Source: Hericium rajendrae
Taxonomy: Eukaryota; Basidiomycota; Agaricomycetes; Russulales; Hericiaceae
DNA length: 64,000 nt
Assembly (NCBI GenBank): GCA_033439255.1
Contig: CM065878.1
Span: forward strand, 1,674,001 to 1,738,000
Direction of reading: 5' to 3'
Under the pieces are notes generated by a model that worked only from the letters and a program-made list of their open reading frames with translations, searched no databases and was not told the DNA's origin. Made by a program: the position numbers and the translations under genes. This document shows positions 12,770 to 24,255 of this stretch, piece after piece. Each line of letters begins with the position of its first letter. Within the stretch, counting starts at the first letter, position 1.

Positions 12770-13584
12770 TAGGTTTGTAATAACAGGTTCTATGATGCAC
12801 CGCCTTGTCGCGAGTTGCTTCGCATCTATGAAACATACATATTTAACCACAAGGGAAGCGAGCTTGAAACTCATAGTCGTGAACATGTATCTGGCCCAGG
12901 TAAGTAGTGCGCTTCATGAGGATCATGACTTCCGACGCTTCGACTCTTGCACTAGCCGCACTTCTCGCTCTGTCCGTCCCTTTCCCCCTCCCTATCGCTC
13001 ACCATTATCTCCCACCATGCTTCCCACAACTAGCTATAGATCAAATTATTGCTGCTGCTCCCAAAATACAGCCCACCGTGAAGTGGTACGTAGACTCGTG
13101 TACGTTCAGGCTGTAGCTGCCACTGTCGATATCTACACTCAACATGTCTCTAGCAGCTGTCTCGCAACCAGACCTTAAATAATGGTCGTATTCTTCAGGG
13201 ATGCAGACTCGAGTGCCGCCGTTCTTCGCAATAATATGGCTATATGCGGCGCATATATGCAGGCTCATTGCAGGCACATGGTGCGTGCGCATACGCTTTT
13301 GCCATGCCCGGTGGCGTCAGCAACTCCTTCATCTCACTCGGGAGATGGGTGTCATTCTTTGAGCTTTCTATCCACGCTCTGCAGGGTCGTCATAAGCAAG
13401 CTCTTCGATCTGAACCTCTGAAAACCAGCTGTCGATGTTTTTGTCTCCGCATCTGATGAAGGCTCAAAATAACGGAGCAGCTAGGATGAAAGCTAGCCCA
13501 TCTTCCGTTCATCCATCGTCTTGTCCAACAACCTTTGGATCCATACCCGAGACGATTGGGAAGGAATCAGCAGGAAAAATAAAA

Positions 13585-13618
13585 ATCAGGGCCTGGCCGG
13601 GAATTGAACTGCTTGCAA
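13585..13618 (-). pseudogene. tRNA 3'-half relic (B-box-like)
   Basis: On the minus strand, a B-box-like CAGTTCAATTCCCGGCC is followed by an acceptor-like AGGCCC. The T stem does not pair fully and no 5' half precedes it. It could be a truncated tRNA gene or the head of a decayed SINE. Confidence 0.35.
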
Positions 13619-13688
13619 CCCTTTAATCTGGCTTCCTGTGAAGATATCTTATATATTTGTTTTTGCCATATTCCTTTGAGGTACGGCT

Positions 13689-13728
13689 CAATGGTCTAGT
13701 AGCATGATACCCGTTTCGGGCTGTGTAA
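13689..13728 (+). pseudogene. tRNA-Pro 5'-half relic
   Basis: GGCTCAATGGTCTAGTAGC is a good match to the acceptor strand and D arm (A box) of eukaryotic tRNA-Pro, and a TTTCGGG follows where an anticodon loop with CGG would lie. The anticodon stem no longer pairs, and no T arm or matching 3' acceptor TTGAGCC follows. A fossil is the best reading. Confidence 0.45.
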
Positions 13729-14163
13729 CAGGCTCCCTCGAAAATTTCCAGGGTCGCGATTGGTCTAACACTCCACTCTCTGCTTGCCCGCTCAACGCTC
13801 AACGCTCAACGACGGGCATTTGTTAACGTAACAGAGGTATAGCGAGGGAGAAGGTCGCAAACAAGAACAAATCCTGAATTACAGGGACGAAACCTCTTTT
13901 CCATTAATTCACTACAGTATGTGCCATGTCTACCATTAGACCCTATCAGTGCCAGAAATTTCTAGTGAGCATAAAAGAACGAAATGCTTGTTAGTATAAA
14001 ATGAAAGACTCTCCGCGGCCATTGAATTTCATTTCGGACGCTTCGATAATGTAAGCAGAAGGCGAAACCTCCTGACTGACCGGCGCCGCACTCTTCAAGC
14101 AAAGACGGAGGCAGACGACCTACTGGCACAAAGGCTTGACGCGGCGCGGGCGCGCTCGCACGG

Positions 14164-14254
14164 GAGCGGCTCACGGAGAACGGCTCACGCGGAGCGGCTC
14201 ACGGAGAGCGGCTCATGAAGAGCGGCCCATGTAGTGCGACTCACGGAGAGCAGA
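14164..14254. repeat. Short tandem array with GGCTCACGGAG units
   Basis: About six imperfect units of roughly 14 bases (AGCGGCTCACGGAG type). On the minus strand the core is GTGAGCCGCT, related to the GAGCCGG-core arrays elsewhere in the window. Confidence 0.65.
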
Positions 14255-15016
14255 GCTCTGAACTGATGCGAGGTGATCATCGCGGCCGCCAAAAGCGTCT
14301 AGGTCCACTATCGTAAATTTAATCGTCTGGTTGATATAGTCACGTTTGTTCTCGGCAGAGAGGGCAGCAAGGCCAAAGTATCCCAAGGGTACTACTTCAT
14401 CGCCGCCATGGATCCAGGACACATTCAGCGGCTCTGTATCGTGGCCGAGAATATGTCTGTATTTGAAACCCGCAGAAATTTGAGGAAAGTTCGTCTCAAA
14501 AGGGGACCGCTGAAACGTACCGGGCCGTTCATGCTCAAAGTGAGGCTTCAAAGGATTTTATTATGCAATGAACCATACTGCAGAGGGCGGATTTACGAGC
14601 CATTGGACGGTTCCACTCTCGCCTTGTTGTCTACGTTCAGAACTGAGATGCTGACGACATGCTGTGCAATGGCATCCACAACTTCACAGAGAGTAACGAA
14701 GATCAATCCAAAGCCAACGAGAGTAGCAATGATCTGCCAGACATGAACAGGCCCCTCTTGTAGAACGTGTCACGGCGGCGGCGGCAGATGACGCAAGTAC
14801 TCTTGCTGCGAGTCCGAGGCCTGCAGCACTCATGTATGTGTTGCCCTCGATGATTGACCATGAATTCACTTTCCGTTGTGAGGCCAGTTCTGCAGCAGAA
14901 TCAGTTTGAACTGCCATATCGCGATCAATAGGCATGCGCCAATGCTGCAGCCTATCATTGGTGCATGAGACAAGGCAGATACATGCTAGAACAGTACTAG
15001 CTAACGTAAACCCCAC
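14255..15016 (-). other. Possible remains of a membrane-protein gene
   Basis: Minus-strand open pieces include a hydrophobic helix (IIATLVGFGLIFVTLCEVV) near 14660-14750 and another possible one (LASTVLACICLVSC) near 15000. The pieces lie in different frames and I could not join them with convincing splice sites. A small multi-pass membrane gene or its remnant is possible; no family is recognised. Confidence 0.25.
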
Positions 15017-15034
15017 GCTTCGGCAAACAGCTGG

Positions 15035-18000
15035 CTAAGACTCAACAAGATAGGAGAGGTCCAACACATCTAACTCGTCGCATTGATTCCACTTTGCGCC
15101 CGCGATCAGGGACATCTCCCCAACCTTGTTGGTCAATTTCTGCAAATCCTTCGTCATTTCTGCCTTCTTCGATCCAAAGATCGCTTTGCCTTTGAAAATG
15201 AGGATTCCCTGGATAATTCTCCTCGCTTCCTTCCATTCCTCGAGGTCCTCCCATGCAAATTGCGCATACGCCTCCTCGCGATATCTCCTCGACTCATAGA
15301 GTTGTGGGGCCATGATCATATGGGCGAGCGCAAAGAAAGATCGCTTTGGGATGACTACAGGACGTCGATATCATCCACTATGCCAAGACAACACGCTACT
15401 CACCCTTTTTGAACTTTGTGAACGCAAGCACCATGCGAGAAAGCGAACGGCCGATGGTCGTATGTTCGGCATTGGTGAGACTGGATTCAATCACCCGGTC
15501 GACATAACGACACCACTGCGTGAGGTGCATGAACTTGTAATTTAGAAAATGGCCTCCGGTGGCGATCGTATTTACACTGGTGTATACTTCGTGTACCATG
15601 CCCGGAGGCATGAGCCTATGATGTATCAGCTGCGGTACGTTGAGGCTGAATCCAAATACGCACAGGGTCAATTTCTCGTGCAAAAACAAACAGTAACCCT
15701 TGTTGGTCCTGAAACCAATGATCTCTTCCTCTCCGGACGACATTTTGCGGTACAACCTGACAATCTTCTCCTTGGTGCTTAGAGAATCCTCTTTGAATAT
15801 GCGAAAACCCCAGAACTTTCCGCCTGACCGGATGTTCATCCACGTTCCGTATCCGTTGGTGTCGTAGTGTGGAAAAGTGTAAAACCCGCCCATCGTGATC
15901 AGATCCCAGTTCCGGAGCGCCAAGCTATCAGCACTGAGCGTCTGTGGGCCGAGAGCATCCATATTATGCCCTATTGTCTTCTTCAACGTCGCGGGCGTGA
16001 GCTTGTTCAGATTGTCGCTATTTTCCAAAGCACGCAGGTTCATCTGTTGCTCTTTGCCCGGCCTCGGTCTTGTCGCGTCCCTGCAGACCCGGTTCGCAGC
16101 TTCAGAAAAACCCATGTCCTTCGTGACTCGCCACGCTATCTGGTCGTCAGATAGCCGACTAAGACAACATCATGGTGAGTTAGATCCAGGCGATCCTGCG
16201 TGCATACACACCTAACGAACCAAGGTACAGCGCCATCTATCGCAGGGGAATCCAGGATGTTACCACATTCATCGGGTTCTTTTGCCAGTTTCAGAAACTC
16301 TCTGAGCGAGGTTGATTTATATATGTCGCACGAGGGGCTTCCGTCGCGTGCGGGGATTTCAACTCGACCTTGCGTTGACGGCCCCTCTTCATCGCTCGAA
16401 TCTCCCTGGTCGTCTTCGGCCAGCGGGCGGCTGCCTGTTGCCCTCGCCGCATCCCTTTCGCGAGCACCTACAATGTTATTGCCATAAGGTGGCATCCACA
16501 AAGTGAGTGAAGACGACTCACATTGCCATTGATACTTCCCATCCAAATTGGCTTGCAAAGACGTCAAGCCGGCTTCATCGAATTCAATTCGTGGACCGCC
16601 TGGCATCCAACCACGCAAGAGCGCCACCTTTCCCAGACTCCACGCGTGTTCTATGCGGTCAAGGACACGCCGCTCCTCCGTTGAAGCCGTCTTGCCATCG
16701 GACGTGAGTCCAGCTATTCCCTTTCCTTCCACGTCATCTAATTCTATCAATACGACAGGGCTGTCATTGTCCTCCACGTTCATCGGGACGGCAGAACTGC
16801 GGGCCATATTTTTCACGGCCTCAGAGTCTAAATTAATCTGTGCATGGAATAAGTAACGCGGAGACATCTTCAGTTCGGAACGCTTACGGTTGTCCTGTCA
16901 CTCTTCACGAAAGGCAATACTGTGCGCATGCCATTCGGCCAAGTGCATTCCTCCGAACCCGCCGGCCACTCCTTTCCGGGTCGGTCACCGATGCAACAAT
17001 CCAACGGGGGAAGCTGATAAGCCGATGCGCGTGTATCGCCCCCTGCTATGAAGCTTGTCCTCCCGGCCCTGGTTTGAGGTGGTCGAGTGGGAGAAGGTCC
17101 GTGAGAGGGCCCCTTCTCCAGGGCAGGTTTGATATCATCATACGTCTGGAAATTGATGTCCTCCGGATCTGGACCTGATGACATGACTATGAGATCCTTC
17201 TCCTTCTCCAACAAGAAAAGCGGTGGACCGGGGGAGGAGCCAACCTCGATAGGATTCCCCTTAACACCGTGTTTCTTCGGGGAAGGGGTTGCCTCGATGA
17301 CAAGCTGCTCCTGGGATGGAGCAGACCGCTGTCCTGGCCTCGAGCTTGGACCGGGGGTCCCGCCATGAACGTCATGAGACGGCCGGGTGGCTTTCGCAGG
17401 ATCGTTCTTCATCCGCTTTGAAGCGCTCTCGGTCGCCTTTGCGCTCCTCTCGTCCAGGCCGCGCTTCCTGTTCTTCGTTGCTTGCAGCAGTCCATCCACA
17501 GCGGGAAGGCGCTCCATTCCCACTGTCTCCAGCCAATGTTCCACCGCGTCAACATCCGAACCGAGATTGACTTTGCCGGTGCCAGGCAAAGTACCTCGCC
17601 CTTTGTCCTTCAGCCAGACAGTGAATGCGGTCTGTCCATGGGTTTGACGTGATCGAGTCGATCTCAGGTTCTTGTCACGATCCCACCAGTTCCACGAATT
17701 AACGCCGCCGTACCACATTTGCAGACCCGGAAACCAAGGATGTTCCACCTGCTCCGTCGAGTTGTTGCCGGGCCATCGAATGCACTTCCCTTTGCCGTTA
17801 ACGACCCAAACCGCTTTTTCTTCACCTGTATTGACCCATATGTCTCCTGGTTCTCCATAATCATCTCCCGGATTCCACGGCGCAAACACGATAGCACAAC
17901 AGTAGCTGTATTCGGAAACTTCCTTCGCCTCTTGTTCCCCGCCCTTCGCAGTGCGATGCACGGTTCGCTGCGTGGTTGGTATAATGTAGGGGCAATCAGA

Positions 18001-18144
18001 GTGTACCTTCTGGGATTTGATCTCGACGAAATTTGTCTTCAACCGGCGACGTTCCAAATGGGGCACAGAAGGCGGGACGGGGTCGCAGTCAGGATATGGA
18101 GGGACCGTGGAGCCCCACTTCTTCACAAATAGTAACGCGTTCAT
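15035..18144 (-). CDS. JmjC-domain oxygenase (putative histone-demethylase-like)
   Basis: JmjC proteins are Fe(II)/2-oxoglutarate oxygenases; many remove methyl groups from histone lysines. Five minus-strand exons fit: 18144-16888, 16837-16522, 16467-16217, 16139-15404 and 15354-15035. The N-terminal 420 residues are basic and Pro/Ser-rich, with a Trp-rich patch (NSWNWWDRDK) and an RKRG/SKRMKN nuclear-signal-like region. The JmjC core is in exon 4: HYDTNGYGTW supplies the His-x-Asp of the iron triad, SGGKFWGFR follows, and PPGMVHEVYT supplies the distal His. The upstream exon carries the JmjN-side features LREFLKLAKEP and CGNILDSPAIDGAVPWF. All three iron ligands appear present, so activity is plausible. 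Substrate is unknown. The donor of exon 3 (GTTAGG) is weak. Confidence 0.8.
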
Positions 18145-18276
18145 CTGTTTGTACCGCAGGACGTGCGGTCAATCGTGCAGTACCGCAGGATTCGAGCTAG
18201 CGAGCGAAAGATGGAACAAGTCGATGGCGGCTCGAGACAGGATGCGCCCCAGATACACGTCAATGTGGATTGACAC

Positions 18277-19904
18277 GTGACCGGCGAACTTGACAGCTCA
18301 CGCCAGTGGCACGACGTCCCCCCGCACGCTACCATCATGACTGACCCTCCTGAACTAGGACCTACGATCAACAGCGTGGGCGTACTACAGGCCATGTATT
18401 CCCGTTCTTCAAGTGCAATAGAAGGTCTCATGAGAACGGGAAAGGAACGCCCGAGTCCTCTGGAGAAGATGGATCGGGTGAGTGATCCCCTTCGGTCACA
18501 AATACCCCTTGGTACACGTTCACAGATGTGCCCCACTATGCTGGACACTACGACCATGGATTGGGTGAGTGATGCCCCGGTGACATGTAATTTGCGATGA
18601 AGACATTCACAGATGCGCCTGGCATCTGATATTGGCCATGTACATTTGGTTCATCAAGCCAGCCAGCGTCCATTGATCAATCACAACGTGGTGAGACAGT
18701 TCAGACAGGACATGGGTGCACCGCAGAAACCGCCCTCGCCTTCTACCTTCGGCACCGGGGTCACCTATCAACAGCGGTACCATGTCATTGGCCTGCCTTC
18801 GCTCGCGACAGATGTGCGTTCTCTACATGGAGACATGCACGAACTCCGAATATTTCTGGGCATGTTATTTGCAAGCGTATGTGGCCCGCGCCCTGCTGGT
18901 AATGGTTAATTCATCATTATACAGCAGCGTAACGAGGAGCAAAGTGACGCGGACGCAGAAGCATTCGGTGCGCAGTTGCACGTCGCCTGCGAAGCCTTGC
19001 ATCTGCTCCAGCAAACCTCCACCACCATTGCTGACGAGCTATGGAATGACGCGAGAAGTATGACACGCGGTATGTCTCTGCTCGAAAGGGCCTTCCTGGG
19101 ATGCGTGCCTTGGCAGGGTACTTCCAGAGTGCGCCAGGAGCCGCTCAATCCGGAGGACCAGAACCCTGCAAGCGACCCACCTGGCATACCTCTCCCACCA
19201 CTTCCCTGCCTGGCTCAGCAGATTCTAGACCAAATTGCTTCAAGAATTCGGTCTGCCATCCACTCTGTCGAAGGTGGTCTTGGCACTTGGGACTTTTGGT
19301 TCATCCACGAAGGTGTCAATCGTGAATTGGTACGCGAACCATACGCTGGATTTGGTCACGTTTGTTCACGGCCCTAACAGGCAGCTGCATCGCTATTGAT
19401 CGGTCTAGGACATCTATCTGGCCACCCACTTATCGTAGACAATTCTCTGAAAACGGTCAACGAAGACCTGTTCCAATTGGCTACGCTACTATCTCCGGGA
19501 AAGAATGCGACTTCTGCCACGAGGACAGACTCCACCCACGTGCTTGACCTTCCTCGATGGTGGGAAGAGCTGCGCTGTGATGAGGCCTCCGCTAACTCTG
19601 GGATGACGGCTCGTGTACCTCCGCATATAGTCTACGAAATGATCATCTCTCTCGGAGAGCAGTTTAACCGAGTATTTCTTCATAGTCGTTTTCGGAGTGT
19701 TGGTCTTTGCTGAGACTATGTTAATAGCGCTCGTCGAAGGACCCCATGCTTGCCTTCCTTTTTAATGCCCAACAAGCCATCGCTGATGCGACGGCGGCAT
19801 GCATCCATGTGAAGAACATTATCCATGATGACGAAATGAGGATAAGCGAGGAGGAGGAGATTTGGGATGGGTTGAGACAAACTGTGGCCCATCACACACG
19901 TTAG
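18277..19904 (+). CDS. Hypothetical protein, multi-exon
   Basis: I do not recognise this family. Exons fit at 18277-18479 (start possibly at 18337), 18526-18564, 18613-about 18876, about 18926-19329, about 19381-19671 and 19729-19904. The last intron (GTATTT donor to AATAG acceptor, 57 bases) joins EQFNR to RSSKDPMLAFLFNAQQ and the protein ends WDGLRQTVAHHTR. It is soluble and mildly acidic, with helical stretches such as EAFGAQLHVACEALHLLQQ and no signal peptide. The first two exon-intron junctions look like a tandem duplication of each other. The gene is divergent from the JmjC gene, with only about 130 bases between their starts, so they probably share a promoter. Confidence 0.5.
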
Positions 19905-20852
19905 TGGCCATCAGCCCTGTAGTTACAGGCGCGTGCAAAAGTTGTGATAGATTTTGTCCTAAATTCTCCATGCAAATATCGGCGCCATGGCTATACTAAG
20001 CCCATTTCTCATGCTTTGACAACAGTTCCCCTGCTCATCCTCACCAACGCTCCTTCCACGTCCTGTATAACATTTCCGCCTTCCGCAGCTCTTCCATCGC
20101 CGTTTTGTGTAAAGGTACGAGAGTGTCTATCGCTCTCGCGACCTTCTCGCACGCATCCCTTTCGTGTTGCATGATTTCCCAACCCACTCGCAAAGGCAGA
20201 TTTCCATAATGTCCGCCGCTTTGGGATGCGGTTGCAGAGACTCCTAAAATACGCATGAAAAGTATGAATAAATTTCATCTGGTCAAACGCACCTTCTGGT
20301 CCTGTGTCAAGCCGGTCCGCGTGAGCCGAACGCGTTGCCATGCTCCAAACACGCACCTGAACCGTTACGGGTGATATTCATCCCTGGCTTCCTGTGCGAG
20401 TGATCGTCCATCAGCGCATCGTCGCGCTCAAGGCGCGCTTCCTCCTAGGGTAGAAGGTCGTACTTAGCACAAGGCGTACAATGTCAAAGGACGGGGTAAA
20501 TACCACTTCTGCACCTGCAGTCGGCGCGGGGGCCTGGATACCTGCAGCATTACTGCCTGGCGCGGGGTCTTCATCCGCCATTACAATATCTTGAACTAGC
20601 TTGTTCCGACGACTGGATCCTCTGAGGAAAGTAGCAGAGTCCAAACCAGTGACTTGTGGTAAATCCATGGCGTCGTTGGCAAAGCCTGAATCTTCCAGCC
20701 ACACTCGTCCGAACCGGTGCCCCGCTTGCCCGTTTCTCATGTGCACTAGGTGCCGACCAACAACAACTGCCCCAGCCACGGCCTTCTCTCCATCGACTTG
20801 GTGCCGATCTGTCCTTCTGTCCCTCTCCGCTCCCTGTCTCTTCGTGCTAAGT
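19905..20852 (-). other. Uncertain minus-strand coding pieces
   Basis: Minus-strand frames at 20041-20256 (MRILGVSATASQSGG..., ending RKAEMLYRTWKERW) and around 20411-20740 (ending FYPRRKRALSATMR) have coding-like composition with an Ala/Pro linker. No domain is recognised and I could not build one gene from them. They could be exons of a small minus-strand gene divergent from the gene at 20853, or noise. Confidence 0.25.
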
Positions 20853-23647
20853 ATGGGCGACGAGACACTCCTACGGCGTTTCTGCTGGCGCGTTGCTCGT
20901 TTGGAAGCGGCTCTCAAGGTTCTCAAGGCATTGCCTCCTGCTGCGAGGCAACGGTGGTTACCGCAACTCCATACGGAATACGTGAGTCCGTTCCATGCCC
21001 TAAGTGCATACTTACAGTATAGGATAGGATGCTGTCTCCTCCTGTGGCAACAAGTGTGTTAACAAGGTGGAGGGGCTGCCTCTCCCGCCCATCGTTCTCA
21101 GTGCGTGGAACGAAATGGCCGAAACGGATATCGACATCAAACAGTTGGACTTCTCTCGCCTTTCAGAGACGTATGGTAATGGACCCCCTATGTTTTTCCC
21201 GGAAGGGGCTCTCGAATGGCACGACGGCTGCGACGAAGATCGGTGGTGGAGATCATTAGATGCATCCGCTCCCGGCGTCTCGCCTCGTACAGGACCCCAG
21301 AACCTCGTCGAACATGATGGTTCCCTTAATGGGCCCCAACCAGAGCTGCCGCTCTCGCACAAAGATCCGCCTACAGTGCGTGACAATCATGGACTCGATC
21401 ACCCCCAACGTCCACCCTCCCCCTTCGACGATCCACCGACAGAAGATGCAGAACAAAACCCCGTGGAACGTGGATCTGCAGATTCTCGTGCCAGCTGCCC
21501 AGAGATCCAAGACGTTCCTTCCTGTGGGAAGGTATGTCCTCCTTCCTCCCTCCGAAGCAGCAAAGTAATGTGGCACCGCAGCGTCAACGGGCAGAGGGAG
21601 ATTCCCCCAGTCGGTCGTCAACTATTCAACAGCAAGACCCGATGGACGAAGATGAAAGCGAGGATGATCGCCCCATACGCCAAAAATCCGTCGTCCCTAT
21701 TCAGGTCAAGGCAGGACCGTCCGCTCCACCCAATCGTGTAGAGAGGCAAGTGCCCCGGACCGCCAACGACGCAGATCAGGACACTTTTCAGGGCCAACAG
21801 GTAGACGCATTCCTTGCGGTGCTGGCTGACTTTGCTTATCAGAATGCGAGCATACTGACGTGTATAACATGGCAGAACCTCACAGAATCCCAGCTGGATG
21901 GCGAGCAGGAATCGGTCGAGGCAGGTGGAAACAACGTCGAACATGGACCAAACGCCGCGGAGATGGTCCACGAGGGACTCGACCCAGCATTGGACCCACG
22001 TGGCATCTATCCCAGTCGCCTCAGCCACCGCCGCAGCCGATCGGCGACAAACCCCGGCAATGGGGAAAAGGTAAATTTCATTGCCTGCACTTTTCCTTCA
22101 ACACGCTAATATTGAACCGTAGCGTAAACGACCAGATTCGGACAGCGAGGAGGAAGTGACTGAGCCTCCCCATATACCCAGCATGAGAGGCACTAGTGGG
22201 CCGAATGACCGAAAGGTACATCGTTTGTATGGCATCGCAGAGCGTGTGTGATAACGTTCGCATGTAGCGAACGCCGGGCCAGTCTTCCGTACTGGACCTT
22301 AACGAGGATGGTCGCGAACCCCCCAGCAAGAGGAAAAAACAAACGTCTAGTGAGAAACAGGTACGCCTTATGGCATGCACTCGTTTTGCGGATTTGATCA
22401 AGCTTCCCAGGCTGTTGACGATGTGGCGAGCATGGTCAGCCACCGAGGTGACAATCAAGCAGTCTTCGTCGGGAAGGGACAGGAGGGAAAAGAAGTAAGT
22501 TCCACCATGGCGACAATAATCCTGTTTTTACTCTGCCATTCCAGGTTCTCAGGCATCCAGTCTATTTGGAGTGGGTGGACACGATCAAGAAAATCAAGGT
22601 GCGTGGAGAACAGGTCATATTATCTCAAGCTTACCATCTCTTTGCCAGCTTTCCAAGTGCGATTACTGCAACAGAAAAGGCCTTATCTGTAAAGACAATC
22701 TCGCTTGTCAATCCTGCCCTCCATGTTCACAAGGCAAGAAAACATGTTCGCATCGAGCCAAAGATGCAGGAACAGGGACCAAAAAGGTGTATCGTCCGAA
22801 CCAATATCTGTCCGTACTCAAGCTCCACGCCGTTGAGCCTTACCCCGAACTCCCGGATATAATAACAACAGCGGATGTCACGACCAAAGTACATACTCTT
22901 CCCAACGACGCACCCCCCCGGCATCTGGTCACCTTGGCGCCCGATGAAGACCACCATCATGTCACGTCATCCTCATTATCCCCAGACAGTTCCTTGAAGC
23001 GCACTCGTGCTCAGACACGTAAAGCGCAAGGGCTCGGAGACGTGCACAACACCAATGGAGAACAGGCTGTTCCCATCCAGAAGCCACAGAAAGTCGCAGG
23101 GTCCGCTCTTGGTGCCACGGTCTTTCCTAGCCAAATGGTTCCGCATACACCTGGCATGCCCCAGCAAGCGGCTGTCGAACGGGCTTCTACGACCGAAACC
23201 AATCCTTCCAGAGATAAAGGCAAGCAGCGGGCGGTTCGCGTCTCCCCTCCCGTCCCTCGCGTCTCGCCTGCGTCGTCCTGTGTTCCCTCCCCCAAGGCCG
23301 ACATTCTCCCTCGTAAACCCAAGGGAAATCAGAAGTCTCGTCAAGTATCGCCTGCCACACATTCATCCAGTTCCCGAACCACGTTCTCAACCCCAAATCC
23401 GGGGCCACAGCTTTCCGAAGCAGCCTCCTTGCGGGGACACTTGAACACGATCGTCACCGACATCAAACGTATCGACTCGGACGCGGCGAGTCTGGCGGGA
23501 GTATGTCACCAAATTCGATCTGGGCTAGAGCAGATGGAAGGAGTATGTCATCAAATTCGATCCTCGCAAGCGCAGATGGAAGCGAGAATGCTTTTCATAG
23601 AAGAGAAACTGGATCTTTTGCTGGCGATGGAACGTGCCCGGGGTTGA
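20853..23647 (+). CDS. Hypothetical protein with a Zn-binding-like cysteine cluster
   Basis: No named family is recognised. The start MGDETLLRRFCWRVARLEAA leads through several short introns (for example 21534-21583) into a long acidic, Ser/Pro-rich region with many nuclear-type basic patches (PPSKRKKQTSSEK). Near 22650-22760 is a cysteine cluster, C-x2-C-x4-GLIC-x6-C-x2-C-x2-C-x5-C, reading CDYCNRKGLICK then CQSCPPCSQGKKTC. This resembles the Cys patterns of basidiomycete Zn-binding DNA-associated proteins but is not a canonical Zn2Cys6 domain. The C-terminus has a heptad-like region with a 48-base tandem duplication giving GVCHQIRS twice. The end (23647) is firm; internal splice sites are approximate. 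Confidence 0.5.
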
Positions 23648-24255
23648 ATAGCGTCGTCTTTTGCGGCAGCCGTTGACTAGAGCTCTTTTCTTGATTGGTT
23701 ATTAGTTCCATATATAGTCTGTGCAGCCTGTATCACTCGGGGAACAATCTACCTTACTATGCTTCGCTTCTCATGATCAATGCAGCCGCGAGGGTCGAAC
23801 TCGCTCTACATTTGACAGCTCGAGCCTCGCGATAGTACCTTTATCATATTGGGATTCTGTCGAAGAGGGGGAAAGTCTAACGCCATAGAGCAACGCAGAA
23901 TTCCATCCGCACTGGTATGGTTTTGTGAAGAGCATACACAGTATAATGGCTGCAGTGCTGCAGCGTCCTGCCTGCCCGGCGTGACGCTGCACTTGTGACA
24001 TAATTATCAGATCACAAACTCCTCTCCTACTTATACTAAAAGCTGCTTACCGTTCCCGGATTACTTACTTCCCGCGACTGGCTCAATTATATTATGCGAT
24101 ACAGCTCCGGGTGGCAATGTTCGGTCATTATTTGCGAAACTTCAACTTATAAGTTCCTCCGGTTTGTCTTTCTGTTTGTGACCTTCTTGTCACGTCACAG
24201 TTCTCGTTTGGATTGTGGATTGTAGATTCTGATCTGTGGCTTGTGATCGGGTCGG
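23648..24255. other. Intergenic, nothing recognised
   Basis: AT-richer stretch between the cysteine-cluster gene and the Ulp protease gene. No coding exon, RNA gene or repeat was identified. Confidence 0.5.

Larger units (their letters stand above)
12770..14163. other. Gene-poor stretch between PRP3 and the accessory block
   Basis: No convincing protein gene. It contains two tRNA-like relics (described separately) and, near 13795-13812, a short direct repeat of the type CAACGCTCAACGCTCAACG. It marks the change from the conserved gene block to repeat-rich accessory DNA. Confidence 0.6.

Noticed and set aside
12907-13116. Small secreted protein candidate with a hydrophobic start
   Set aside because: The frame is short, continues without cysteines or a clear cleavage site, and lies in gene-poor DNA without splice support.
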